A DNA stretch of 64,000 bases, taken from NCBI GenBank assembly GCA_023653785.1, contig JAMKCH010072263.1, positions 62,001 to 126,000 on the forward strand, read 5' to 3'. Source of the stretch: Ophioderma brevispina. Lineage: Eukaryota > Echinodermata > Ophiuroidea > Amphilepidida > Ophiodermatidae. Shown here piece by piece: positions 10,346-21,865 of this stretch. The stretch's first letter is position 1. The number at the start of each line of letters is the position of its first letter. Below the pieces are notes generated by a model. That model was not told where the DNA came from and ran no database searches. It was given only the letters and a program-made list of their open reading frames with translations. The position numbers and the translations under genes were made by a program.

Positions 10346-11910
10346 TCCAAAGGGTACATGGTCACAGCAATTGTCTGTGGGTCTTTCCATTAAATCACAT
10401 GCACTGCACGTTTTACTTCTGGTAATATTTACCACAGTGCTGCATTATAGATTTGGTTTCTTCCCAAACGAATACCCGGTACACAGCTCAGTGATACACA
10501 CCAATACATACATGTACTCTTTTGGATTTCCCTGTTGGCCTCCCAAACATGAAATTCTCTCAATGCATCATTTAGTAATAGCTTGCACTGCGTGCTGCAT
10601 CCAAACCTAGCCAATTCAAAATCATGAATTTCAGTCTCTACTGGGTATTAAAAACGTGCAGAGTCCATATGCATAATGAAAAATAAGAGAATGCTTTGTA
10701 AGATATTGAAATTCTCCTCACTTTTAAAAATGAATGGTTTAATGTCTGAAATAAGTAGGGGCAATAAGGGTAGTTTTAGTTGTATGGTAGGCAAGATATT
10801 TGTCCTACAAAGTATTAGTCTAGACATGCTTATTTCTACAGTTTGTCTCCTTTTTCATGGCAAATTTTTGGTCAAAAAATAGGGCAAGAGCACTTGAAAT
10901 CACAAGTGCCTCGTTGTCCACTTTTTCTCCCTTGTCAAGAATGATTCTTGGAGGAAAAGTGGGCATATAAAAGGTAGTAAAAATCCCATTTTAAGTGTTA
11001 CTTTTAAGTTTCCAGGAAGGTACCTCTTTCTTTACAACTTAATTTTTAGTCTAAAGTTTGGAGCTAAAGGTTTTAACCAATTGGCATGCCTGGAGGACCT
11101 TTGGGGTGAAGCCCCCCCCCTCCCATTTGTTGACTAAAAATAATATGCAGTGTCTGTCTATTTGCGATGATTTTCAGCTACCCAGACCCCCCCCCCTCAA
11201 TTGTTCTCCATTCACCAAGGCTAAAGATTTCTGGGCACAACTCCAAAATATTTGTCTTCATTCAAACATGAGATATACACAGAGACCCTTCTAAAGTGTG
11301 ACCAACATACTACAGACTGACTTCACATCTTCAACCAATTTTAACAGTGCGAGTGCAACAAAAATGCTTAATATACCATGCATGACACCTGTATGTCCAG
11401 AGATATAAAAGTCAAACTACACTTCTTGGCCAAGTACAGAATTTGGAAGTATTTTATGCCTACTTAATACTTATGCTTTATAGGCCTATCCTATACTGCT
11501 ATTTTTGCCACCAAAGGCGGTAAAAATTTGTCCCGACACCAACTTCCATGCCCCCTGGATATTTAATGGTATGCCCCTAAAAGGGACCAAATGCACTTGA
11601 AGTATGCAAATATTAGGCCAATCTACATTACTTTTTCCCAAACCCAGCAGGAAGTTAAACAATCCCTCAAAAATCAGGACAAAAAAATTTACATTTTTTC
11701 AACTTTGAGATGGAGGGATAAATTCTCCCTCAGCCCCTCTCCCTCCCAAGTTGGTGCACTACTGACAACCACCGTGTAAACAGCTGTCCTTATGAGGATA
11801 TTTTAGTGTATGTATAAATATCTGCACAGGCTGGATTTCCAATCACCTCACTGCATTTTGTATTTCATTCTTGTCTGCCATTACCGAATTGCTTCTCGAA
11901 GGTGCAGGGG
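10346..11910. other. no gene seen; two adjacent hairpins
   Basis: AT-rich sequence with C runs near 11110 and 11189. Two neighbouring inverted repeats stand out. The first is GCACTTG/CAAGTGC at 10890-10909. The second is a compound hairpin at 10918-10962 with outer arms CCACTTTTTCTC/GAGGAAAAGTGG and inner arms CAAGAAT/ATTCTTG. Frames at 10287-11779 show no recognisable motifs. Confidence 0.5.
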
Positions 11911-12199
11911 TTAAAGGAGCATTTTGTGATTTGATTTTTCTTGGTGGTTCAAAACCCCCCCCCCCCTATACTTAAAAACTTATCCCCTTTTCCAATATTT
12001 CATGATTTAATGGTGTTTTTTTCATGACAGTAAATATGTATCAAATAGGCCACTGTGCTGTTGTTAGATTACTACAATATTAAAAATTTTGCAAAGATGA
12101 TAAAACATATTTTAAGCCAAAATTTCAGACCATATAAAAATCTCACTTCCTCAGATAAATGAAGAGAGGACAGACATGGATTTGAAAATACACCTTTAA
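11911..12199. mobile_element. TTAA MITE, family A-like
   Basis: A 289-bp segment bounded by TTAA, with left end TTAAAGGAGCATTTTGTGAT and right end in reverse TTAAAGGTGTATTTTCAAAT. The termini match family A, but the interior could not be aligned with 2,395 or 56,875, so it may be a sister family sharing the ends. A C run lies at about 11957-11966. Confidence 0.65.
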
Positions 12200-12394
12200 A
12201 TCGTGTCATAGTTTTAATTTTATCATTTCAATCTATGAAGTTTTAAGAGGAGGGAGGGGTCAAAAACACATGACTTCATTTCACTGAAGTCAATATTAGT
12301 CCAAATTTCACACAGAGTCAGGTGTATGTCGCTACATAACCTTACTATGAGTCCTCACTACACGTGCATTTTGACATGAGTTATATAATTTACG

Positions 12395-14655
12395 GGTCAA
12401 CCGAAATACTTTGGTCTTCCGATCACGAAACTGCTATTACATTTTTAATATCGGGCCCGACTATCATCCGTATTGTGAGCAATTTAGATGGCAATCAATC
12501 GTATCAAAATACATTTAAAATTGGCTTCCTTACCGAGATTTGAGAGAAACCAAAACGTCAGACAAGCAGTAGTCTCTTTTATGTTGAAATTGATGTCTAG
12601 GGTTCTTTAATCCAATCTTAGAAATTTGTATTTTTTCTAAAGGCCAACAGAACTGAAAATATCCTAATGTATACATACTCAAGCAGAATGGCCAAAGAAA
12701 TGGAAAATGTTAAAAGTTTGGTCAGAATAACCCCCATACAGCTTTAAAAAAAAAGAAAAGTTTTTTTTTAAGTGTTAAAAAATTACAGTCCATATACTTC
12801 TTTGTAGTTTTATTAATTTCTTTGAATCAACCCTATAATTCCCATGGATAATGCCCAATGGCGTAACATGATAGGCGTGATCCAAGGAAAATTATAAAAA
12901 CTAAAGTAGGGAGATGGTACTGTAATTTTTTTAACAGCCATTTGGTTTCTTTTTGGCCCTTCCATGTCAACATTCGAGATGTGCCACCGCGCAACGTCGG
13001 GGATTTTTTCGCTTTAAGTGTGGTGGTAGACAGTGATGAGATATGAAAATCTGAAATTTTGAGCGTCATATCCATTTAATTTTCCCGCTAGAGCAATTGG
13101 AAATTTTAGGGGGGTCACCCATCAAAAGTGCCACCAAATGTGAGAGACTATGGTTAAGGGTCACAGAGTAGTAAATTGAGCCCTCCACAACTTTGAAAAA
13201 TCGCTATCTATGGGTACTATTTGAGTGTAGGATTCAAATATGGCATCCGAAAATTCATAGCCTGTTCTACTTTTAGAGTAATGAGGTCTAAATAGACGCA
13301 TATTTCATTCGGGCCCAAGTGTGGGGGGGTCATAACTCCCAAAAGTAAGAAAACTTTTACTGACACATCTTTGGTCAAGCAGGGTTACATAGTAGAACTT
13401 TAAATCAATAAAATTAACGACACATTAGAAAAGTAGTAAGCGAGGTACAGCCCCTGTAAATGGTAATGTACTTTTACACACATTTTGACCCCCCCCCCGA
13501 AAACCAATGGTGACATTCGACAGCACCCCTCTCACTTCAGATAGTGAAGAAGATGTATTATTAAACAACCGTCATTGAAGAACTAGCTTGGTGACTTATT
13601 TTTTCACAAACAAATACCACACTCAAAGTACACACGAAGGTATACGGACCCCAGAGTCATTGTACTGCAGTGTATATCACCAGATACATTTTATGGGGAT
13701 ATCAGCAAAGTGTCTTGTGCTGGAAAAACAATGAAAGACATCAAAGACACCAAGCTGGTTCTCAGTTTCAAGATAGTTCTTTGATGTGTATCTTCAATAT
13801 CTGACGTAGAGGGGTGATCTGGTATGTCAACATTGATTTTCAGGGGGGCCCAATACGTTCAACTTGCCAACTTAGGATTTTTCCAATATGCCGTAACTCC
13901 GCTATTACTTAACGTAATGTGCTTATTATTGTACTGGTAGAAAGTCCTGCCGTGTGACTCAGATCATAAGAAATGTTGAGTAAAAAAGATTTTACTTACG
14001 GAGTTTGACCCCCCAAAATTGGTCCCAGTGGAAAGATAGTGCATTTTTACACCCAATAACTTCAAAAGTCAAGGAGCTATCACATTTGAGCCAGATTTGA
14101 ATTCTACCCAAAAAAATCCCAAGATGTGACTTTTCAAAGTTGGGGATGATTCCATTACAAGTTAATGGCCATCTCAAAATTGTCTTTCGCCCATTGCACA
14201 AGCATTTTGATTGTGCCCCCCTAAATTGATGAATGCTCCTGCGGAAACGAAAGGCGGTATGAGCTCAAAATTTCGGGGTTTTCATTTCTAATCAATATCT
14301 ATCATCACACCAAAAGAAAAAAATCCATGAACGCTGCGGTGCACATCTCGAGTGGTTTGACATGGACTAGCCCGTTTTTAGCTGTAAGGGGGTTATTCTT
14401 AACAAAATTAAACATTTCAATTGAGTAGGTATGCAATTAGGATATTTTCTTCTTGTTGCTTTATAAAAAATCTAATTCTAAGATGGATTTATAAAGAATC
14501 CAAAACATCAATTCAGCATAAAAGAGATGCTGCTGCGTGTTTTGGTTTCTCTCAAATATCGGCAAGAAAAGCTCTTTTTTGCATTGATTTTACGGATATG
14601 GGTAATATCGGCCCGATACGATATTCCGATATGATTATCGGTTGAACCTTCATAT
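12395..14655. mobile_element. 2.26-kb foldback (giant imperfect palindrome) element
   Basis: Nearly the whole segment is an inverted repeat centred near 13,665, at a TACTGCAGTGTA-like point. Matching blocks, left arm reverse-complemented against right arm, include GGGGGTTATTCT (12,725/14,389), CATCAATTTCAACATAAAAG against CATCAATTCAGCATAAAAG (12,580/14,507), and TTTTGGTTTCTCTCAAAT (12,540/14,538). Also paired are GGTGGCACATCTCGA against GGTGCACATCTCGA (12,975/14,338), TTTTCAAAGTTG (13,190/14,128) and ACCAAGCTAGTTCTT against ACCAAGCTGGTTCTC (13,590/13,750). Arm identity looks like 65-75% with indels, so the right arm is about 280 bp shorter. No long frame exists. It could be a foldback transposon, an inverted-duplicated MITE, or a source of long hairpin RNA. 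Confidence 0.8.
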
Positions 14656-15442
14656 AATGCATGTACGATCAATCGATCAACATGGGGCATCGAGATACAA
14701 GAGCTAATATACGGGTCAACTATGGACCACAACATGAAACTTTTTTCATGCCTAATTTACTCCCTATACCAGAATATAATTTTTTTGAAACCACCTCAAA
14801 AAGATCCCAAAATTGAGGTAAATCATGGCTTATTTCCGATTTTGTTTGGAAACCTAGCTCCGGAGCCCCCATTTTGGGGGCCTTAATAAGCTCTGGAGCC
14901 TCAATTTTGAAATCTGGGGGGACAGACCTACCAGCTCAAAACTGATATCCTACTAGAAATGTTTTTTAATGAAAAACTAGTAGCTATATGAACTAACTCA
15001 GCACAGCCAATCATGTCCTCATACCTCTTTCTTTCTTTTTTAGCAAGGTTTTAAAAACCATGACTTGTGGCTGCTTCTTAATTAAATTCTGCCTTCAATT
15101 CTCTGCGTCGCCCTAGTGTGATATCAAAATAACACAATAGAAATATTTCTATTCACTGCTGGCATTTGGGGGTCTATGTGTAGGCAAAATAACCTTCCTC
15201 ATTGGCAATTAAACTTACCATACATGTGATTAAAAATGTAAATTTAAAACAGTATGCAAAATATTGTGAGTTCACGAACCTTTTTCTTTTGTTCAGTTGT
15301 ATGGAGGTGTCATTGAGGCATGTTCCTTCCAAACAGAAGTAATTTCAAAATTCCCACTGAAAATCTTTTTCTATTTATTTTCTTGATTATTATTAGCTGC
15401 TTAACATTTTTATGCTTCAGTTAATTGTAATATTTAGTTGAG
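14656..15442. other. no gene seen; small GC hairpin
   Basis: AT-rich sequence. A short perfect hairpin, GCCCCC with loop ATTTT and GGGGGC, lies at about 14866-14882, between two GGAGC words. A word TACGGGTCAAC near 14,712 also occurs at the left outer edge of the foldback element (about 12,391) in the same orientation. Confidence 0.5.
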
Positions 15443-15843
15443 TGTAAGAGAGCATGCGTGAGCATGTGAGGGCGTGTGCGTGTGAATATATGTGTGTGAA
15501 GGTGTGTGAATACGTGTGTATGTGTGTGTATGTGTGAATATGTGTGTGTGTGTGTGCATGCACATACATGTGCATGAGCGAGAGAGAGAGAGATTGGGTG
15601 ATAGTGTGTTGGAGAGTTTGGGGGTTTCTTTTTTGTCTATTGCTGGTTGTTCTTGTTTGTCTTTCATACAAAAATGCTTTTAGTGCTATTCCACATAAAT
15701 TTGATTTGTTTTTTTTCCTTTCAAATGTAAATTATTTTGTCCCAGTTATTTCCTGTTGAGTCGGATGTACGAATAAATTGCATTCCTAAATTTCTGGGAC
15801 AGCAAATGTAAGAGGGAAAAAAAGCAGATTGATCCACTAAACA
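15443..15843. repeat. segmental duplication, copy 1
   Basis: A 401-bp segment that recurs at 16,160-16,556. The first 150 bp are a TG/GTGAATATG microsatellite followed by a GA run, where the copies differ in repeat number. From GTGCATGAGCGAGAG onward the copies are identical apart from one GA unit, over about 270 bp. The copy contains AATAAA near 15,772 and ends directly at an A21 run. The long minus-strand frames here are translated CA repeats, not genes. Confidence 0.9.
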
Positions 15844-15863
15844 AAAAAAAAAAAAAAAAAAAA
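15843..15863. repeat. A21 homopolymer
   Basis: A run of 21 A residues exactly at the 3' boundary of duplication copy 1 and absent from copy 2. It resembles a retroposition tail, but could also be a slippage or assembly feature. Confidence 0.85.
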
Positions 15864-16159
15864 GGAACTCTTCATGAACACTTTACGCTTAACTCAAACA
15901 AAACTTATCCCATCAACTATATTTTACTTTTTTTAAACCGTTGATCATACTATAAGCATTATTTCAAATTGTTTGTAATTTGCATGGGAAAAGTTTTTGG
16001 GAAAGTGAGCATTGCAAGGGTTCCGCACTTCGCGCAGGAGGGGAACCATAAGTCCTGGAGCATAATTTCTGCCAAAATCTCGTACGCTATAGCTACTATG
16101 CTGCTTACATGGAAACTAATTAGCCCGCCGCACCACTTTCAATTTGCTTCCGCCGGTCC
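15864..16159. other. spacer between the duplicated copies
   Basis: Unique sequence of 296 bp, more GC-rich toward its right end (GCACTTCGCGCAGG and GCCCGCCGCACC). No gene was seen. Confidence 0.5.
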
Positions 16160-16556
16160 TGTAAGAGAGCATGCGTGAGCATGTGAGAGCGTGTGCGTGT
16201 GTGTGTGAATATATGTGTGTGAAGGTGTGAATATGTGTGTATGTGTGAATATGTGTGTGTGTGTGTGCATGCACATACATGTGCATGAGCGAGAGAGAGA
16301 GAGAGATTGGGTGATAGTGTGTTGGAGAGTTTGGGGGTTTCTTTTTTGTCTATTGCTGGTTGTTCTTGTTTGTCTTTCATACAAAAATGCTTTTAGTGCT
16401 ATTCCACATAAATTTGATTTGTTTTTTTTCCTTTCAAATGTAAATTATTTTGTCCCAGTTATTTCCTGTTGAGTCGGATGTACGAATAAATTGCATTCCT
16501 AAATTTCTGGGACAGCAAATGTAAGAGGGAAAAAAAGCAGATTGATCCACTAAACA
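16160..16556. repeat. segmental duplication, copy 2
   Basis: The second copy of the segment at 15,443-15,843. It starts at the same base (TGTAAGAGAGCATGCG) and ends at the same base (CACTAAACA), but continues into unique sequence rather than an A run. The near identity implies a recent event or an assembly artefact. Confidence 0.9.
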
Positions 16557-18637
16557 TTGTACTCCCACATTACCCAACAGGTTAATTTTTACCCCCTTAT
16601 CTTTCGAAAATCAAACTATTTTGCATACACTTAGGATTGTGATGTGCAGTGTTTCAGATCTGTGCCTGATTTCCCACCACATATCATCAAGCCATTAACA
16701 CACCATCGTGGTGTAATTATAACTTACATGGGCTCGTACTTGGCTTAATGATTTTGCAAGATGGAGTGTTCAAATATGAAAGTTCACGGGGAATACACAA
16801 GCCAAACCGTGACAGCAAAATGTTAACGATCCGAGAGAGGCCCCTCTGCGATGCATGCCTGTCTCGTTTACATCAAGCCACTGACTCGATACGTTGTCAA
16901 GATTATACAACATGAATTTTAATGCGAGTAATTTGTGTAAACTCAACGTTTTAATCACTGCATCTAGCTTGTGTCACTTCTTGTATGAATCTACTGCCGG
17001 GTCCCTAGTTGCATATATGGTTGAATTTATACATTAAGAGTTGTATTGATATATTGCTGGGAATAAACTCATTCAACTTGCTATTCAGGGTGTCAAAAAG
17101 GCTGTGCTTGTTGTTTTGTGGATTAATTTAAGAAGTAACACATTCAGTAACAAACTATTACACCATAGCATACCATAGCTAATTATTATTGAAAATTCTA
17201 CAAAAGTTTGAATGGATTTTATTTGGCATTGACATTTATTCAACAAAGTCTCTGATTCATGAACTGAAGGAAGAAGAATTCAAAAATATTTTCTTCCAAA
17301 TGCAGAGGGATCCATTTTATTTTAAATCACAGATTGTAGAAAATATAAAAACAACTATTCTAGCAACACCACCCATTATGGTGTTGTCAAAATACATTGT
17401 AATACAGCATTTTTTTTCCAGACATCCTGTAATTTCACACAGATCTTATACAAGTGGATTGGTTGCACAACAGTAATTGCATGTTCAAGTGAAGCCACTG
17501 CAAAATATTTTTGACCCACCAAAAACAATAGCATTCAAGAGACACCTGTTCAACAGACATAATGCAATAGGTGATCATCTCAGAAACTGACCAGTATGAA
17601 GTTAATCCACCAATGCCTACAAGAAGAGTATATGAGTGCACTACCAAAGAAATCCATATGCACGACTTTCAAGCAGACGACAAAAAATCGGTTTTATCAC
17701 CTTTGTAATTCCCTGTGTAGGTATGCATTCACCCGTAACACAATTATATTGACTTATTACACAAACCTTGTCATGTTTTATGTCATGTGAGTTAATTGTG
17801 GACCTAGCATCCCAACTCCCATGATGCATTATGAAATTGACGGGAGTTATTTTTTATTTGATTATTCGGACTGAAGTCCTGGATAACCTAAAGCTTTCTC
17901 GAAATGGAGTTTACTTCCATTGGAGTACATAATAGCATCAGGATGGAATGGGACAGCCACGGGTTAATGGCCTACTCTTTGAAAACTGAATTATATGTAC
18001 AAATATCAATTTCTATACATGGGACCAACAGATTTACATCTCCACTGACCTGCTATGTCACTGTGATGGTAAGGAACCACTTGCAAGCTTGTGCCAGAAA
18101 TTATAGGAATGCTGGTTAATTTTAGAGTTGCCTCTTATGCTCTCGCATTTGCTCAAATTCAAGTTAATCACTACACTGGTCCTCTGCTTTGACCTTGCTC
18201 AATACACTTCCTAATACTCATCCTGAACCAGAAGTACACCATTCTCACTTGACCTTTGACATTCCCAAATACAATGTCTTAACTCTGAAAAGGCTTATCA
18301 TTTCCAAATGAACCACGGAGGGGAGTAGAATTCTAATATTTAATTAAACTATAGATATCTACTAATTATATCCACAACTGGTGAGAACCATGTTAGCCTC
18401 CTGGGCACTACCTGCAAATTTATTAGCATCTTTACTATTTGATTGGTCACTTAGAAGGTACTATCATATAATGAGCAAGTCAATGATGTTGTAAGAATGG
18501 TGTACTGTTATGGTTTAGAGAGATATAAAACATTATTTTGATTGGTTACTCAGTCTCATGTTGTGTTCCGTAATGAGCCAATCAGACAGATTGTACCATA
18601 GGTAGTAGTGCTCAGGGGGTTAAATCCCAACAAGTCA
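16557..18637. other. no gene seen
   Basis: AT-rich sequence. The 95-codon frame at 17189-17476 and neighbouring frames on both strands have no recognisable domain, and no acceptor-donor pair frames any of them. TTGACCTTTGACC-like half-sites occur near 18,190-18,260. Confidence 0.45.
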
Positions 18638-18711
18638 AGTGCCCCCCAGGATTCAAACCAGGGACTCTTTGCACAAGAGACAAGCAACTTAAACATTAGA
18701 CTACAGAGAAA
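18638..18711 (-). repeat. tRNA-derived SINE-like head
   Basis: On the minus strand the segment reads GTAGTCTAATGTTTAAG (A-box-like), then an anticodon-arm-like CTTGTCTCTTGTGC, then CCCTGGTTTGAATCC (B-box-like), at tRNA spacing. The T-stem keeps four of five pairs. The anticodon stem is poor and the acceptor stem is not closed, so this is a tRNA-derived retroposon head or tRNA pseudogene and not a working tRNA gene. Confidence 0.5.
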
Positions 18712-19144
18712 ATAACATCCATGGGGAATTTTCTCATCCGTTACAGCACACTTTTAGAGTATGTTGGAAGGAAAAAGGTCCACTCATGTAGGACTAACCC
18801 TGGTTTAAACTGGGGTCAAAATTTAAACTCTCTTTCAGAATACCAGTCAAAGTATATAGGGGTTACATGCAATTGAAGATTTTCATCACTTCATTTTTGT
18901 TTTAAAGCAATTTGAAGTTTCAAGAAACTACTTACTTAAAATTATGTTTTGGTTTATTTCAAATTTCTGGATTTTGAAAACGGGTTGTATTCTTTATTAC
19001 GGTAAAATTAATTCCCAGATCTTCAAAAACAGGGTAGGTCGGTCAGTAAAGGACAAGCAACCATTTTTGTGAGGAGGGGGGATTATGCCACATCATGCCA
19101 CATAGCTGTTAAACCCCATGCAAATCATCTCTTATTTTTAGAGC
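18712..19144. other. no gene seen
   Basis: AT-rich sequence with a G-rich stretch near 19072. The last 90 bp may be the eroded left part of the dispersed repeat that starts at 19,145. Confidence 0.45.
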
Positions 19145-19490
19145 AAATTTAAGCAGTGGGGACACAATCTGACAACTGATGTAAGTAGGAACATGCAAGA
19201 GGTATTACCTCTGCAAAAATCAGAAAAATCTATTGCGGGAATCTTGCCATATAGGCCTACAAAGGTCAGGATTTGTATGTTATAGCGCCCTCTACATGTC
19301 CATTCCCCATAGAGAGACGTGTTAAACTAGATTTTTAAGAAAAATCATATTTACCCGCAATGAAATTTTTACAGGATGAAATTGGTGGTAAAAATAATCC
19401 AAATTATTTGTCAAAAAGTGTGTCACCACTGATATTTTTTGTTTTATCCTGGTTTTGTCATAATAAATGAGACTTTCAAAACAGCTGTGG
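19145..19490. repeat. dispersed repeat H, copy 1
   Basis: It aligns by eye with 53,715-54,063. Shared blocks in the same order are AATTTAAGCAGTGG, AAAAATCAGAAAAATC, the CTACAAA and TATAG.CCTCTA stretch, GTGTCA with TTTATC, and CATAATAAATGAGACTTTCA. The repeat has no obvious terminal inverted repeats and no coding capacity, and its family is unknown. Confidence 0.7.
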
Positions 19491-20060
19491 CTAGATTTGC
19501 ATGCCAAATTATGATGCAGATTTATTGAGATTTTGTTTTTCAGTTAAACCACTGATATTTTCTTTCAACTCAAAGCAACATGACACTGTATTTGGCTAAT
19601 CACAATCACACTTGTTTTAGTCCTGTCTTGGATAAATCTGAAGTCACAAAATGTCATATTTGCATGTGTATGACCACATCATGTCATTTTCACACAGAGT
19701 TAGATTTGCATCACACATTATAATATAGCTTGCATCTTTCAGTAAAAAAAAATGGTGTTATAAGAATTACCTTTCCATCTCAAGGTAGTGTGATACTGTG
19801 TTTGACTAATTCAACATCAGATGTGTTTTAGTTTCTTAATGTGACCACAAAATGTCAGATTTGCATCTTTAATATGTTTCACAGCTCACATAGCACATTG
19901 ACATAGTCGGGCTTTATATTTGTCTTTCTGAAGCTAAGGGATTCACCTGTCAGTCTGGGGCATCTCTGCAACATGCAATTTGCAGTCTAAATGCTTACTT
20001 TGTTATAAGTTTACATAGAATTTGCATCGTTTTCTTACACATATCACACAAGGGTTTTAA
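19490..20060. repeat. degenerate tandem repeat rich in ATTTGCAT octamers
   Basis: Units of roughly 200 bp recur loosely. CTCAAAGCAACATGACACTG with TTTGGCTAAT at about 19,568 corresponds to CTCAAGGTAGTGTGATACTG with TTTGACTAAT at about 19,780, each followed by GTTTTAGT and CACAAAATGTCA. The octamer ATTTGCAT (the POU-factor site read in reverse) occurs at 19495, 19658, 19704, 19859 and 20020. Recurrence follows partly from the repeat structure, so regulatory function is unproven. Confidence 0.55.
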
Positions 20061-20764
20061 CATCCTAACGCTTGAGGCCTGGATCATGAGATTTTCCTGT
20101 CGGCCATGTAAATGTTTCTTCTCCTGTTGCTGGCGCTCACTTTCATGGCAAAATGGTGTATCCTGCATTTAATTTCTAATAATCATACTGCCTTTTACCA
20201 AGGTTTTGGTTCCCTTATGTCCCTCACATGGAAAAAGCTGTCACCTTAAAAAGAAATTCTAACAAAGGGACAAAGCAAATTGTCTGATAAATGCCATCTC
20301 TCTAATAAATGCCCAATCAGTTTTGCTATTTCAAAATGTGCTAACAGACCATTTTAGTGGTTCAATATGCTATAGTTAGGGACATTATTAGGGACCAATT
20401 GCACGTATACCAAGATTTGTCAATCAGCAAGGCACGGACTGGGATTGATTTGAATGTGTAGTATGGGTGGAGCATGTTGCGAAACAAGATTTTAAATTGT
20501 AAAAAAGTTGCCTACTTGGGTCGGTTTCGACATCAGGAACACAATTCAACAAAGTAAACGGTTTCCTAAGCTTTAACAGTTCACAGAATATATTCTCTCG
20601 TCGGCTGACATTTTGTTCTGCACTGTCAAATTATTAACATCACTGACCCACAATTGGTCTCCTATTCTGTCCCTGACTATATTTTATGCAGGAGCCGGTA
20701 GAATTGTATCCATTGTTGAGCTGTGCTTGTCAAATATTGATCCTTTTGTGAATGGAGTCACCAC
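20061..20764. other. no gene seen
   Basis: AT-rich sequence without shared repeats or exon-like segments. Confidence 0.45.
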
Positions 20765-20960
20765 CAGTGGCATAACATTGGGGGGGGGATGGGGATGTCC
20801 TCCTTGCTCATAACCATTCCCTCTGCCACGAACCCCCCCCTCCCCCCATGAACTGTTTGTACAGTGCCTATGGAAACGGGCCCAAATTTCGCCCAAAAAA
20901 TGCCTTGGCACCCACTTTTTCCCCGCCCCCCCATTTGGCTAATGTCTTGTTATGTCACTG
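20765..20960. mobile_element. hAT-type MITE
   Basis: A 196-bp G/C-tract-rich element with termini CAGTGGCATAACATTG and, in reverse, CAGTGACATAACAAG. This matches the other CAGTGG elements in the window (25,609; 46,963; 50,045). The flanking 8-mers are diverged, so no clean target duplication remains. It is non-coding, and the frames across it are spurious. Confidence 0.65.
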
Positions 20961-21733
20961 AGCCACTGATCCACCCAGATAGCATAGCTATTGCTTGCAA
21001 TGGAAATTAGGATTGACCAAATGACCCCTGATTTTTTTTAAAAAAAATCAAGCCCCAGGCCATTTATTATTACAGCCAAAACTGTATGGTATTGAAAATA
21101 AAAAAGGAGTACAACCTTTTTCCAGAATAACCTAAAAAGCAACAAAACCATAGCAAAATACATTCACTATAAAAAATAGTGGCATCCTTATTCGCAAAAT
21201 TATAAAAATACAAAAAAAACAATTTATCCAAACAAATGTCTGCCGCCATGTTTTGCAAATAGGGACATCAACGTGACATATTTGACCTCTGGTTGACCTT
21301 TTGACCCCTGATAACCATTTTGATTTTTTCCTTATTTTCACCTTAACGTTTCAAATGAATCGGACATGTTTGAAAAAATGCAAATTAGCTCATTATCATT
21401 CATGCAGTTTTTGTCTTATATGCGTCCTCAAGTTCAGTACCATTTGACAATGGGGTAAAAATCTAACCACACTCATGCTCTCAAAAAGGTGGGTGATCCG
21501 ATTGACAACCCTGTCCACCCACTTTACTTTACTTCATCAAATTTAAATTTTTCTGGGGTGTCAGAAAAAACTTTGCTTCTGATGTTTTGAAACAAAACAC
21601 CTCCAATGTGGTCGATTTAATTTGGTACACATTTTTGCTTCTCCTATCCAAAGTACTGAACTGATTTAACTCATTATCAATCTTTTGAGGTGTCGATACG
21701 TATAAATAATCGGATTCCTACGCATGATAATAT
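20961..21733. other. no gene seen; A/T palindrome and half-site cluster
   Basis: A perfect 22-bp palindrome (TGA, T8, A8, TCA) lies at 21029-21050. At 21283-21307 three TGACC(T/C) half-sites lie in direct orientation with 5-bp and 2-bp spacing. The octamer-bearing word ATGCAAATTAGCTCATTA is at 21378-21395 and links to the repeats near 29.1 kb. Confidence 0.55.
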
Positions 21734-21865
21734 AAAATTGGATGATTTGCGCCCAATACTATTGGTCTCGCTATGAGTTTTAAAAGTAATTGGCTCGACT
21801 GTGTCTCGCCATTACTTTTGCAACTCATAGCCGACCCATAAATTTGGCTGAATCATCCAAATTTC
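21734..21865. repeat. 130-bp foldback hairpin
   Basis: Two arms of about 58 bp, one reading GGATGATTTGCGCCCAAT and CGCTATGAGTTTTAAAAG, pair with CGGCTATGAGTTGCAAAAG in reverse complement. The outer ends are AAATTGGATGATT and AATCATCCAAATTT. The loop is about 13 bases. Arm identity by eye is near 75%. It may be a very short foldback MITE or a hairpin-RNA precursor-like structure. Confidence 0.75.

Noticed and set aside
15417..16472. Frames of 69-86 codons on both strands in the duplicated region
   Set aside because: They are translations of TG/CA and GA microsatellites and of the duplicated tail. The same peptides appear twice only because the DNA is duplicated.
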